From Brevibacillus brevis (GTDB lineage Bacteria; Bacillota; Bacilli; Brevibacillales; Brevibacillaceae): DNA of 64,000 nt. The position numbers and the translations under genes are program-made. The notes under the pieces were generated by a model, which was not told the origin of the DNA, did no database searches, and saw only the letters and a list, made by a program, of their open reading frames with translations. The stretch is from the NCBI RefSeq assembly GCF_031583145.1, contig NZ_CP134050.1:1388501-1452500 (forward strand), given 5' to 3'. How positions within the stretch are numbered: position 1 is the stretch's first letter; each line of letters begins with the position of its first letter. Positions 7,279 through 14,982 of the stretch are shown one piece after another.

Positions 7279-8790
7279 TTGATTGCCAAGGAGAGCAATG
7301 TGAAATTCGTCCTGGCAGGGCTTTTGCTCGGCCTGCTGATGGCGTCGATGGATAATACGATCGTGGCGACTGCGATGGGGACGATCGTCGGGGAAATGGG
7401 CGGGCTCGACAAGTTCGTCTGGGTGACATCGGCCTACATGGTTGCGACGATGGCAGGGATGCCGATCTTTGGAAAGCTGTCCGACATGTACGGACGAAAA
7501 CGGTTTTACGTATTTGGACTTATCGTCTTTTTGCTAGGCTCGATATTATGCGGAACCGCGAACAGCATTGTGCAGCTGAGCATCTACCGCGCTATCCAGG
7601 GGATTGGCGGCGGGGCTCTGATGCCGATCGCCTTTACCATCATCTTCGACGTGTTTCCACCGGAGAAACGCGGAAAGATGACGGGATTGTTCGGTGCTGT
7701 ATTCGGGACGTCCAGCGTGCTTGGTCCGCTTTTGGGCGCGTACATCACCGAGTATTTCGGCTGGCACTGGATCTTCTACATCAATGTGCCGATTGGCCTG
7801 GTATCGCTCTGGTTCCTCTCCGTCTACTACAAAGAGTCGCTGGAGCATCGCAAGCAAAGCATCGACTGGTGGGGGGCGATCACACTGGTCGGGGCCGTCG
7901 TGAGCCTGATGTTCGCGCTGGAGCTGGGCGGAAACCAGTACGCCTGGGGCTCCGTGCAAATCCTGGGACTGCTGGCGTGCTTCGCAGTGCTGTTCGTCCT
8001 GTTTTTGCTGATCGAGACGAGAGCGTCGGAGCCGATCATCTCCTTTTCGATGTTCAAAAGGCGCCTGTTTGCGGCGACCAACGCTGTCGCATTGCTGTAC
8101 GGCTCGGCATTCATCATCTCCACGGTGTACCTGCCGATTTTCATCCAGGGGGTGTACGGAGGGTCTGCGGCGAATTCAGGCATGCTGTTGACGCCGATGA
8201 TGCTTGCCTCCGTGTGCGGCAGCCAGCTTGGCGGGATGCTTACGACAAAAATGAGCTTCCGCCGAATCATGCTTGTGTCCGCCGTCTTCTTTGTCCCCGG
8301 GCTGTTTTTGCTCAGTACACTCTCGACGGATGTGCCGCGCTGGCTGCTCACCGTGTACATGATCGTGACAGGATTCGGCGTCGGTTTTTCCTTTTCGGTG
8401 CTCGGCATGTCGGCCATTCACGGCTTCGATATGCGGCAGCGCGGTTCAGCCAGCTCGACGGGCTCGTTTTTCCGTTCGCTGGGGATGACGCTGGGCATCA
8501 CCGTTTTCGGGATCGTACAGCGCAACTTGTTCACAAGCGACATGAGCGCCGCATTCGCCGGACAACCTGGCCTCGAGGTCTTCATCGCGGATCCGCGGGC
8601 CATCCTTTCACCGGAAGCGAGGGCTTCCATCCCGGCTCCCGTCCTGGAGCAGATCACGGGTTTTCTCGCTTCGTCGATTGCGCACACCTTCCTGTGGGCG
8701 CTGGTTCCGGCCGTGCTGGCTGTCGTCGGCATCGTACTGATGGGCAGCGAGCGGGTGCAAATGAAGCCATCCGCGAAGCCGAATCCGTAA
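7279..8790 (+). CDS. MFS drug-efflux transporter, DHA2 (EmrB/QacA) family
   Basis: A 503-residue protein with about 14 hydrophobic segments, the DHA2 architecture. Visible motifs: MDNTIVATAMGTI in helix 1, the inter-helix GKLSDMYGRKR motif A, GIGGGALMPI, and motif C GTSSVLGPLLGAYITEYFGW in helix 5. A TTG start lies 7 bases after TTGGAGGG. Members export lipophilic cations, antibiotics or metabolites by proton antiport; the substrate cannot be read from sequence. It is transcribed alone. Confidence 0.92.
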   Translation: MIAKESNVKFVLAGLLLGLLMASMDNTIVATAMGTIVGEMGGLDKFVWVTSAYMVATMAGMPIFGKLSDMYGRKRFYVFGLIVFLLGSILCGTANSIVQLSIYRAIQGIGGGALMPIAFTIIFDVFPPEKRGKMTGLFGAVFGTSSVLGPLLGAYITEYFGWHWIFYINVPIGLVSLWFLSVYYKESLEHRKQSIDWWGAITLVGAVVSLMFALELGGNQYAWGSVQILGLLACFAVLFVLFLLIETRASEPIISFSMFKRRLFAATNAVALLYGSAFIISTVYLPIFIQGVYGGSAANSGMLLTPMMLASVCGSQLGGMLTTKMSFRRIMLVSAVFFVPGLFLLSTLSTDVPRWLLTVYMIVTGFGVGFSFSVLGMSAIHGFDMRQRGSASSTGSFFRSLGMTLGITVFGIVQRNLFTSDMSAAFAGQPGLEVFIADPRAILSPEARASIPAPVLEQITGFLASSIAHTFLWALVPAVLAVVGIVLMGSERVQMKPSAKPNP

Positions 8791-8827
8791 GCGGGACGGC
8801 GCGCCTGGCAAAAAGGCATCTCAGAAA

Positions 8828-8877
8828 CGGGCTTCGCGGGCCGGGTCGGCCATGTGTGGAAGCCCGGTCTGCCGATT
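8828..8877 (+). terminator. Possible terminator after the MFS gene
   Basis: CGGGCTTC (8828-8835) pairs perfectly with GAAGCCCG (8859-8866) around a GC-rich inner loop. The following T run is short and displaced (GATTTTG), so termination would be weak. Confidence 0.4.
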
Positions 8878-8969
8878 TTGAAATAATTATGAACATTGGA
8901 CATTTGCCATTCTTTTGATAGTTTTTCGTTTATAATGATGGTAATTACTTTCAAGGATGGTATGGGCGC

Positions 8970-9263
8970 ATGTTGACTACGGCTCTGGGACGTTTTCGCG
9001 TAATCGGGATCATAGAAGGTATTTCGTATTTGGTTCTGCTAGGGATTGCGATGCCGCTCAAGTATTTTCTCGACTTTCCGGCTGCCGTGAAGATCGCCGG
9101 ATCGCTGCATGGGCTGTTTTTCGTGCTATACATACTGGCTTTGGCCCATGTGACCTTCACAAACAGGTGGTCGGTTTTGAAAGTGGCGGGAGCGTTTCTT
9201 GCATCCCTGCTGCCATTTGGCAATTTCGTGCTGGACGCGCGGATCAAGCACGAGCAAGCGTAG
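8970..9263 (+). CDS. DUF3817 small integral membrane protein
   Basis: A 97-residue protein with three hydrophobic segments (about 10-30, 40-60, 70-88) and a charged C-terminus. The pattern GRFRVIGIIEGISYLVLLGIAMPLK... with SLHGLFFVLYILAL fits the DUF3817/YdzA-like membrane family, whose function is unknown. The ATG lies 9 bases after AAGGATGG. Confidence 0.8.
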   Translation: MLTTALGRFRVIGIIEGISYLVLLGIAMPLKYFLDFPAAVKIAGSLHGLFFVLYILALAHVTFTNRWSVLKVAGAFLASLLPFGNFVLDARIKHEQA

Positions 9264-9286
9264 ACAATCAGGCAGAGACTTTCGGC

Positions 9287-9322
9287 AGCAAAGGCGGGTA
9301 TTGGTACCCGTCTTTGCTTTAT
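9287..9322 (+). terminator. Hairpin terminator after the DUF3817 gene
   Basis: AGCAAAGGCGGGTA (9287-9300) pairs along 14 bases with TACCCGTCTTTGCT (9305-9318) with a single G-T pair around a 4-base loop. Only TTTATAT follows. Confidence 0.65.
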
Positions 9323-9366
9323 ATCCGCGCAGGTGGATACGAACTGGACAAAAGAGGTGGATGCGT

Positions 9367-9564
9367 ATGGAGACCAGAATTTTGGCAGGTGTTCTTTCGT
9401 GGGACAAGGATGGTGAATATTATCTCGAAACCTTGATGGAGGACCGGTACCCGCTGGTCCTCCCGCAGATCATCACCTTGACCGAGACATCTGAAAAGGT
9501 GGCGACCGACGAGTTGAATGAAGCTCATCGAGGCGCGAGCGCAATTGCCCGCTGCTTTGTGTGA
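9367..9564 (+). CDS. Hypothetical small protein
   Basis: A 65-residue acidic protein beginning METRILAGVLSWDKDGE, not recognised as any family. The ATG at 9367 is preferred because it lies 6 bases from the AAAGAGGTGG site, which directly abuts the in-frame ATG at 9361. It sits between two hairpin terminators, so it is its own transcription unit, which supports it being a real gene. Confidence 0.55.
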   Translation: METRILAGVLSWDKDGEYYLETLMEDRYPLVLPQIITLTETSEKVATDELNEAHRGASAIARCFV

Positions 9565-9565
9565 A

Positions 9566-9606
9566 GGCAGAGTGACGAAGAGACGTCAGTCTGCCGCTTC
9601 TGCTTT
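9566..9606 (+). terminator. Hairpin terminator after the small hypothetical gene
   Basis: GGCAGAGTGACG (9566-9577) pairs with CGTCAGTCTGCC (9584-9595) with one mismatch around a 6-base loop, followed by GCTTCTGCTTTT. Confidence 0.6.
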
Positions 9607-9720
9607 TCAGCCTGATACCGGGAATTGATTCCTAGGTAGGTAGCTTTTGCATTCTGCATGGACTATAGTAGATGGCGATTTAAGAAAATGCAGTCCGGTT
9701 CGGGCGGGGGTAGGAGCATA

Positions 9721-10239
9721 ATGGGCTTGGAATTTGTCTTGATCATCATCGGGATCAATATCGCGTACGTTTCGTTTTTTACGCTGCGGCTCCTGATGGT
9801 AATCAAAGGATATCGTTTTGCAGCGTCGCTCGTCGCCATGGTGGAAGTGTTCGTTTACTTGAAAGGATTGGGCCTCGTCCTCGACAATCTGGACAATCCC
9901 GTTAATTTGGCGGCATACTGTATCGGCTGGGGAATGGGCGTGTTTGTGGGCAGCAAAATCGAGGAGTATTTGGCTCTCGGTTACATCACCCTGCAAGTGG
10001 TCGTCGATTCCATCGATATGGAGGTTCCGACCAAGCTGCGCCAGCTGGGCTTCGGAGTGACTTCGTGGGTAGCGGAAGGCAGAGACGGGCCGCGTCTGAT
10101 GATGCAAGTATTGACCAAGCGCAGTAATGAAAAGAAGCTGTGGAAGCATATCAATGAGATCGCGCCCAAAGCGTTTGTCATTTCATTCGAACCGCAGCAG
10201 CTGAAAGGCGGTTTCTGGGTGAGGCGTTTGCGGCCGTGA
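9721..10239 (+). CDS. UPF0316 / DUF2179 membrane protein (YebE-like)
   Basis: A 172-residue protein with three N-terminal hydrophobic segments (about 3-22, 30-52, 60-80) followed by a soluble domain of about 85 residues ending LKGGFWVRRLRP. Both parts fit the UPF0316 family (DUF5698 plus DUF2179) of Bacillota, function unknown. The ATG follows a GTAGGAG site. Confidence 0.85.
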   Translation: MGLEFVLIIIGINIAYVSFFTLRLLMVIKGYRFAASLVAMVEVFVYLKGLGLVLDNLDNPVNLAAYCIGWGMGVFVGSKIEEYLALGYITLQVVVDSIDMEVPTKLRQLGFGVTSWVAEGRDGPRLMMQVLTKRSNEKKLWKHINEIAPKAFVISFEPQQLKGGFWVRRLRP

Positions 10240-10271
10240 GCAGTCGAAAAGAAAGTCAGCGTGATGTCCTT

Positions 10272-10297
10272 GCAGTGGGCGCCGCTGGCTTTTTTCG
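10272..10297 (+). terminator. Intrinsic terminator after the UPF0316 gene
   Basis: CAGTGG (10273-10278) and CCGCTG (10282-10287) pair around a 3-base loop with one wobble, followed by GCTTTTTTCG. Confidence 0.55.
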
Positions 10298-10322
10298 TTT
10301 TTTGCGGCGGGTGGACCGGGCC

Positions 10323-10352
10323 GTATAAAACGATCCCCCCCTGCGGATAATT
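10323..10352 (+). promoter_or_regulatory. Possible forespore sigma-factor (SigF/SigG-like) promoter of the ger operon
   Basis: GTATAAA (10323-10329) resembles the -35 of SigF/SigG promoters and CGGATAATT (10344-10352) is a loose -10 match about 14-15 bases on. The position, 35-60 bases upstream of a germinant-receptor operon normally read in the forespore, makes it plausible, but the match is weak. Confidence 0.3.
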
Positions 10353-10383
10353 GTGGTAAATGAATGGACTTGGGGACTGACAG

Positions 10384-11928
10384 ATGAAAGGGTATTCTAG
10401 GTATGCTCGAAAGAAACAGGCCACTGGACCGATGCATTCTTTCCAGCCGAGCCTGACCGCCAACCTGCAGCAGCTGCGGCAAGAGCTCGGGTTCAGTCCC
10501 GATTTGACGATCCGCGAGTGGGAGCTGGGGGAACAGGGAATTCGGGTTGCTGTCGCTTACACGAACAATCTGATTGACATGCAAATCGTAAGTGAGTTCA
10601 TTCTGCGTTCCCTGTCCGTCTTCGGGACGGATGATCTTGCCGCCCGCTTGTTCTCCCCTGACGATACGTTCCTCTTCATCAAAAGTCGCGCCGTGAAGGT
10701 CGGCGAAGTAAGAGAAACCGAAGACTGGACGGACCTCGCTGTCTCCGTCGTTTCCGGCGATACCGCCATTCTCATCGACGGCTGCGTAAAAGCGGTGGTT
10801 TGCGGCACGAGAGGAGGCGAGTGGCGCTCCATTTCGGAGCCGACCACAGAAGTAACGATCCGCGGTCCCAAGGACAGCTTCAACGAATCGATCGCGACCA
10901 ATATCACCTTGCTTCGCCGGCGGATCATGAACCCGGATCTCTGGCTGGAAACGATGAAGATCGGCAATGTGACCAAAACGGATGTCGCCGTCATGTACAT
11001 AAAAGGAGTAGCGGACGAAAACATCGTGCAGGAAGTCAAACGAAGACTCAAGGAGGTCAAGCTTGATTCTGTCCTGGAGTCGGGGTATATCGAGGAGCTG
11101 ATTCAGGATCAGACCTTTACTCCTTTCCCGACGATGTACAATTCCGAGCGTCCCGATGTGGTGGCCAAAAACCTGCTCGAGGGGCGAGTGGCCGTGTTAG
11201 TAAACGGCACACCGTTCGTCCTGATCGTACCGACAGTGCTCGCGCAGTTCTTTGAATCCGCAGAAGATTACTATCAGCGTTACGACATCAGCAGCTTTCT
11301 CAGGCTGATTCGCTATATCAGCTTTTTGATCTCGCTCTTGGTCCCTTCCATCTACATCGCGGGGGTGACCTTTCACCAGGACATGATCCCGACCAGCCTT
11401 TTGTTCAGCTTGGCCGCGTCCCGGGAAGGCGTTCCCTTTCCAGCCTTGGTCGAGGCACTGATTATGGAAGTGACGTTTGAATTGTTACGGGAAGCGGGGA
11501 TCCGCCTTCCCAGGGCGGTCGGACAGGCCGTTTCCATCGTAGGCGCGCTCGTGTTGGGGCAGGCAGCGGTACAAGCGGGCATCGTTTCGCCGGCGATGGT
11601 CATCGTCGTTGCGATCACCGGTATTGCCAGCTTCGCCATCCCTGCCTACAACTTGGCTATCTCCGCACGTCTGATCCGGTTTTTGTTCATGATCTTGTCA
11701 GCTTCGTTCGGCTTTTACGCGCTGACCTTGGGAATGATCGTCCTCACCGCCCATTTGTGCAGCCTGAGGTCTTTTGGCGTTCCGTACCTGACCCCCTTTG
11801 CGCCCTTCCTGCCTTCCGAGCAGAAGGATACGGTGATGCGCTTTCCGCTGTGGTCCCTGTTCACCCGCGTCAGGATGATCCAAACCAAAAAAGTCAAAGG
11901 GCTGGAGGGGGAACAGGATGAGCAGTAA
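10384..11928 (+). CDS. Spore germination receptor A subunit (GerA/GerKA family)
   Basis: A 514-residue protein of the GerAA/GerBA/GerKA family. It has a soluble N-terminal region (about 1-290) containing EWELGEQGIRVAVAYTNNLIDM and the conserved WRSISEPTTEVTIRGPKDSF stretch, then about five membrane segments (RLIRYISFLISLLVPSIYIA onward). This subunit helps form the inner-membrane spore receptor that senses nutrients and starts germination. The ATG lies 8 bases after a GGGGA-type site; a downstream ATG (10432) is possible. The C subunit gene overlaps its end by 11 bases. Confidence 0.94.
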   Translation: MKGYSRYARKKQATGPMHSFQPSLTANLQQLRQELGFSPDLTIREWELGEQGIRVAVAYTNNLIDMQIVSEFILRSLSVFGTDDLAARLFSPDDTFLFIKSRAVKVGEVRETEDWTDLAVSVVSGDTAILIDGCVKAVVCGTRGGEWRSISEPTTEVTIRGPKDSFNESIATNITLLRRRIMNPDLWLETMKIGNVTKTDVAVMYIKGVADENIVQEVKRRLKEVKLDSVLESGYIEELIQDQTFTPFPTMYNSERPDVVAKNLLEGRVAVLVNGTPFVLIVPTVLAQFFESAEDYYQRYDISSFLRLIRYISFLISLLVPSIYIAGVTFHQDMIPTSLLFSLAASREGVPFPALVEALIMEVTFELLREAGIRLPRAVGQAVSIVGALVLGQAAVQAGIVSPAMVIVVAITGIASFAIPAYNLAISARLIRFLFMILSASFGFYALTLGMIVLTAHLCSLRSFGVPYLTPFAPFLPSEQKDTVMRFPLWSLFTRVRMIQTKKVKGLEGEQDEQ

Positions 11929-13132
11929 GAGAATCGCCGTCATCGCAAGCGTAGTCTTCCTGCTGCTTTTGACCGGCTGTTGGAACCGCAGAGAGCTGGG
12001 GGAGCTGGCTTTTGTCTCCGCGATTGGGGTCGATCTCGTGCCGGGCAAGGACCTCCTTCGCGTCTCATACCAGATCGTCATCCCCTCGGAGGTGACCTCG
12101 GGACCGTTGGGCGGGGGAGGAGGAAAGAACTCTCCGATTGTTGTTTACAGCGAAACAGGAAGCACGATGTTCGAGATCAGCCGGAAAGTGTCTCCGAAAG
12201 TGCCCAGAGACATGTTCTTTTCCCATGTGCGGCTCGTGGTGATCGGGGAATCGCTGGCACGCAAAGGAATTAACGACTTGTTCGACGAGCTGGAGCGGTC
12301 CAACGAAATACGCTATACCGCCAGGGTCGCCATCGCCCGAGGCACGACGGCGGAGAACGTGATCAGCACCTTGACCCCGATGGAGAAAATCCCGGCCAAT
12401 GCCAATGTGGGGAAGATGGATTTCTCGGAAAAGGATTGGGGGCACAGCCTCCGCGTCAATTACGACGATGTCATCAACAAATTGACGACGAAAGGAAGCG
12501 AGCCGGTCATTAGCGGTCTTACGAAGCAGGGGGAGGCAAGCGGAGAGCGCATAGCGACACTGCAGGACGCCAAACCGTCAGCCTATACGAAAAATGGGGG
12601 CCTCGCGATGTTCAAGAATGGCAAAATGCTTCGTTGGGTGGATGGGGAAGAGGCGGCTGGGACCGTGTGGCTCATGAACAAAATGAAAAGCACCGTACTG
12701 AATGTCGACTGGGAAGGGACGAAGGCAGCGGTAGCCATCAAGGTGTCACGCTCCCGGACGAAGGTCGAGGCCAAATGGCGCGAAGGGAAGCCGGTCATCC
12801 ATGTCTCGATCAAGGAAGAGGGAGATATCAGGGAGGCACGAATCCCGGTTGCCATAGAGGATGAGCGGGTCATTGCCAGATTGGAGCAGGCATTGGCTGA
12901 AGAGACTAGAAAAAAGGTCTGGGCTGCTCTCCACCTCGCGCAAAAGGAAAAAACGGATATATTCGGGTTTGGCGGAGCGGTCAATCGGGCCGATCCACAG
13001 GCGTGGGATCAAATCAAAGACAATTGGAACGAGATGCTGCCTTCGACGCAAATTGACCTTTCGATCGAAGCTTTTATCAGGCAGCCCGGTATGATTACTT
13101 CTCCTCATCATCCCGAACAGGGGAAAAAATAA
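11918..13132 (+). CDS. Spore germination receptor C subunit, lipoprotein (GerAC/GerKC family)
   Basis: A 404-residue protein with signal peptide and lipobox FLLLLTGCWNRREL (Cys about residue 22). The GCWNRREL motif after the lipidated Cys is the hallmark of Ger(x)C proteins, followed by ELAFVSAIGVDL. It is anchored in the spore inner membrane as part of the nutrient receptor. The start overlaps the end of the A gene. Order A-C-B resembles the B. subtilis gerK operon rather than gerA or gerB. Confidence 0.94.
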   Translation: MSSKRIAVIASVVFLLLLTGCWNRRELGELAFVSAIGVDLVPGKDLLRVSYQIVIPSEVTSGPLGGGGGKNSPIVVYSETGSTMFEISRKVSPKVPRDMFFSHVRLVVIGESLARKGINDLFDELERSNEIRYTARVAIARGTTAENVISTLTPMEKIPANANVGKMDFSEKDWGHSLRVNYDDVINKLTTKGSEPVISGLTKQGEASGERIATLQDAKPSAYTKNGGLAMFKNGKMLRWVDGEEAAGTVWLMNKMKSTVLNVDWEGTKAAVAIKVSRSRTKVEAKWREGKPVIHVSIKEEGDIREARIPVAIEDERVIARLEQALAEETRKKVWAALHLAQKEKTDIFGFGGAVNRADPQAWDQIKDNWNEMLPSTQIDLSIEAFIRQPGMITSPHHPEQGKK

Positions 13133-13161
13133 GCACAGGAAAGGAGGCGAATACCCATTTC

Positions 13162-14304
13162 ATGGAAAAGGCACGGCTCGGCCCTCTGCAGCTGTTTGTG
13201 CTGATGTTCCTGTTTGAATTGGGTACAACCGTGGTGGTTCCGCTGGGACTGGATGCCAAAAAAGATGCGTGGCTGTCCATTCTGCTCGCCATGCTGTGCG
13301 GTTTCGTTCCCTTGCTCGTCTATGTGGCGCTGTACCGCCGCTATCCGGCGCTCCCGTTGACCGGTTACGCCAGGCAGATTCTCGGGAACATCATTGGCTG
13401 GCCTATCGGCTTCTGCTACGTTTTGTTTTTTGTGTACGGGGCGGCAAGAGACTTGCGGGATGTAGGCAACCTGCTGTACAACGCCGTATATGACCTGACT
13501 CCCATTTTTATCCTGAATGCACTCATGATACTGGGGACGGCCTATGTAATGGCAAAAGGGATCGAGGTGTTGGCGCGAACCGGGGAAGTTTTTTTCTTCG
13601 TCATCATTCTGCTGGGAACAGTAGGAAACCTCCTCGTCCAGTTCTCTGGAATCGTGAGTATCGACAATTTGCTTCCCGTCTTGGAAAATGGCTGGGGGCC
13701 GGTAGTAAAGACGGCCCTCTTTCGGAACTTCATGTCGCCCTTTGGCGAAGTGATCTGTTTTGCGATGCTTTTCCCTTATCTCCAAAATGTAAAGGGAGTG
13801 CTTCGAGCGGGAATGGCTTCCATGCTCCTTGGAGGCTTGGCCTTATGTCTGACCATTTCCGTCGAAATCGCGACACTGGGAGCGGACATAGCGAGACGCT
13901 CGACCTTTCCGCTGCTTACCACGATCAGCAAGGTAGACATTGCGAACTTTTTGCAGCGCCTGGATGCCATCGTGGTATTTACGTTGATCATTACGGTTTT
14001 TTTCAAGGTCGCCATCTATTATTATGCGGCGGTCGTCGGTACGGCAGATTTGTTTCGCGAACACGATCATCGGAAATTGGTCATCCCGATAGGAATCGTG
14101 ATCCTTTTCATGTCCATTATGATTGCGGGCAGCTTTTCGGAGCACATCCAGGAAGGGAAGTTTGCGGTGAGAACCGTCTACTTCGTCTTCGCCCTGATTA
14201 TTCCCCTCGTTTTGCTCGTGCTTTCTTTCTGGAGGAAACGATCTCCGTCACGAGGAACACCGACAGAAGAGCCAGTGAGGTCAGATACTCAGACCACCCC
14301 ATGA
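13162..14304 (+). CDS. Spore germination receptor B subunit (GerAB/GerKB family permease-like)
   Basis: A 380-residue integral membrane protein with about ten hydrophobic segments, belonging to the amino acid permease-like (APC superfamily) GerB family. It is thought to bind the germinant within the receptor complex. The ATG lies about 14 bases after AAGGAGG, longer than usual; no closer start exists. The last 107 bases overlap a small gene on the opposite strand. Confidence 0.92.
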   Translation: MEKARLGPLQLFVLMFLFELGTTVVVPLGLDAKKDAWLSILLAMLCGFVPLLVYVALYRRYPALPLTGYARQILGNIIGWPIGFCYVLFFVYGAARDLRDVGNLLYNAVYDLTPIFILNALMILGTAYVMAKGIEVLARTGEVFFFVIILLGTVGNLLVQFSGIVSIDNLLPVLENGWGPVVKTALFRNFMSPFGEVICFAMLFPYLQNVKGVLRAGMASMLLGGLALCLTISVEIATLGADIARRSTFPLLTTISKVDIANFLQRLDAIVVFTLIITVFFKVAIYYYAAVVGTADLFREHDHRKLVIPIGIVILFMSIMIAGSFSEHIQEGKFAVRTVYFVFALIIPLVLLVLSFWRKRSPSRGTPTEEPVRSDTQTTP

Positions 14305-14428
14305 AAGTGAAGGTATGTCGAATATTCCGCACCGATTGGGAAAGGCCCAGGCCCATGAGCGAATCGACAGCCATGAAGAAACCGACGCTCATCAAGACAA
14401 TCAGGACAAAAATTGCGAACCGTTTCAC
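14198..14428 (-). CDS. Small two-helix membrane protein, antisense to the gerB 3' end
   Basis: A 76-residue protein with two hydrophobic segments (about 5-24 and 47-64) and a basic tail (SSRKKARAKRGE). The GTG start is preceded at 6 bases by a strong GAGAGGAGA site on the minus strand, which argues for real translation. Its 3' half lies across the last 107 bases of the germination permease gene. The family is not recognised. Convergent overlap raises the possibility of transcriptional interference between the two genes. Confidence 0.65.
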   Translation of the reverse strand: MKRFAIFVLIVLMSVGFFMAVDSLMGLGLSQSVRNIRHTFTFMGWSEYLTSLALLSVFLVTEIVSSRKKARAKRGE

Positions 14429-14590
14429 GGGAAGTCTCCTCTCGGATAGGGATTGGCAGAGGTCAGAGCATCCTTAGTCTGCAACGGCCGTAACGGGGCC
14501 ATTCGTTCATGCCTGAACGTATTTTCTGCTTCAGTATTGTCGATCGCGGCCGACCGACATCATAATAAGAGGAATGGAAAAGGAGAGGAG

Positions 14591-14911
14591 ATGGCAAAAA
14601 TGGACCCGACTCTTAAGAAGGCTCTGGAAACGGTGCTTGCCAGCTGGGAACGAATGAAGAAGAGCCACGAGGATGACGCAGGAGATGACGCCGAACAGTT
14701 CGAGGCTTCCTTTTACGCGTGGATCGAAGAGGTCCGCAGATGGTTTGATCGGCAGGAGCCGAAGCCTGCGACGCTCGAGGAGGCATTGCAGCTCCCCGAA
14801 ATCCAGCAGAGCATGGAGCTGTTGCCGGGCGAGCTCGCGCTGAATGTTGAAACGGAGCTGGAGCTGATCGTCGAGGGACAGACGAGGGTCGAGGACGAGC
14901 GGTACGATTGA
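14591..14911 (+). CDS. Hypothetical acidic protein
   Basis: A 106-residue, strongly acidic, probably all-helical protein with no signal peptide or hydrophobic segment; the family is not recognised. An AAGGAGAGGAG run directly precedes the ATG at 14591; the second ATG at 14600 has the better-spaced GGAG, so either may be used. It ends at a strong hairpin shared with the convergent anti-sigma operon. Confidence 0.6.
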   Translation: MAKMDPTLKKALETVLASWERMKKSHEDDAGDDAEQFEASFYAWIEEVRRWFDRQEPKPATLEEALQLPEIQQSMELLPGELALNVETELELIVEGQTRVEDERYD

Positions 14912-14937
14912 GCTTTAACCGGGGGGAAGGAAGCAGC

Positions 14938-14975
14938 AAAGCCGCACGAAACTTTCTTCGTGCGGCTTTGTCTTT
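14938..14975. terminator. Strong bidirectional terminator
   Basis: AAAGCCGCACGAA (14938-14950) and TTCGTGCGGCTTT (14957-14969) form a perfect 13-bp stem with a 6-base loop. TTTGTCTTTT follows on the plus strand, and T-rich sequence closes it on the minus strand. It serves the convergent hypothetical gene and anti-sigma gene. Confidence 0.85.
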
Positions 14976-14982
14976 TCCACGC

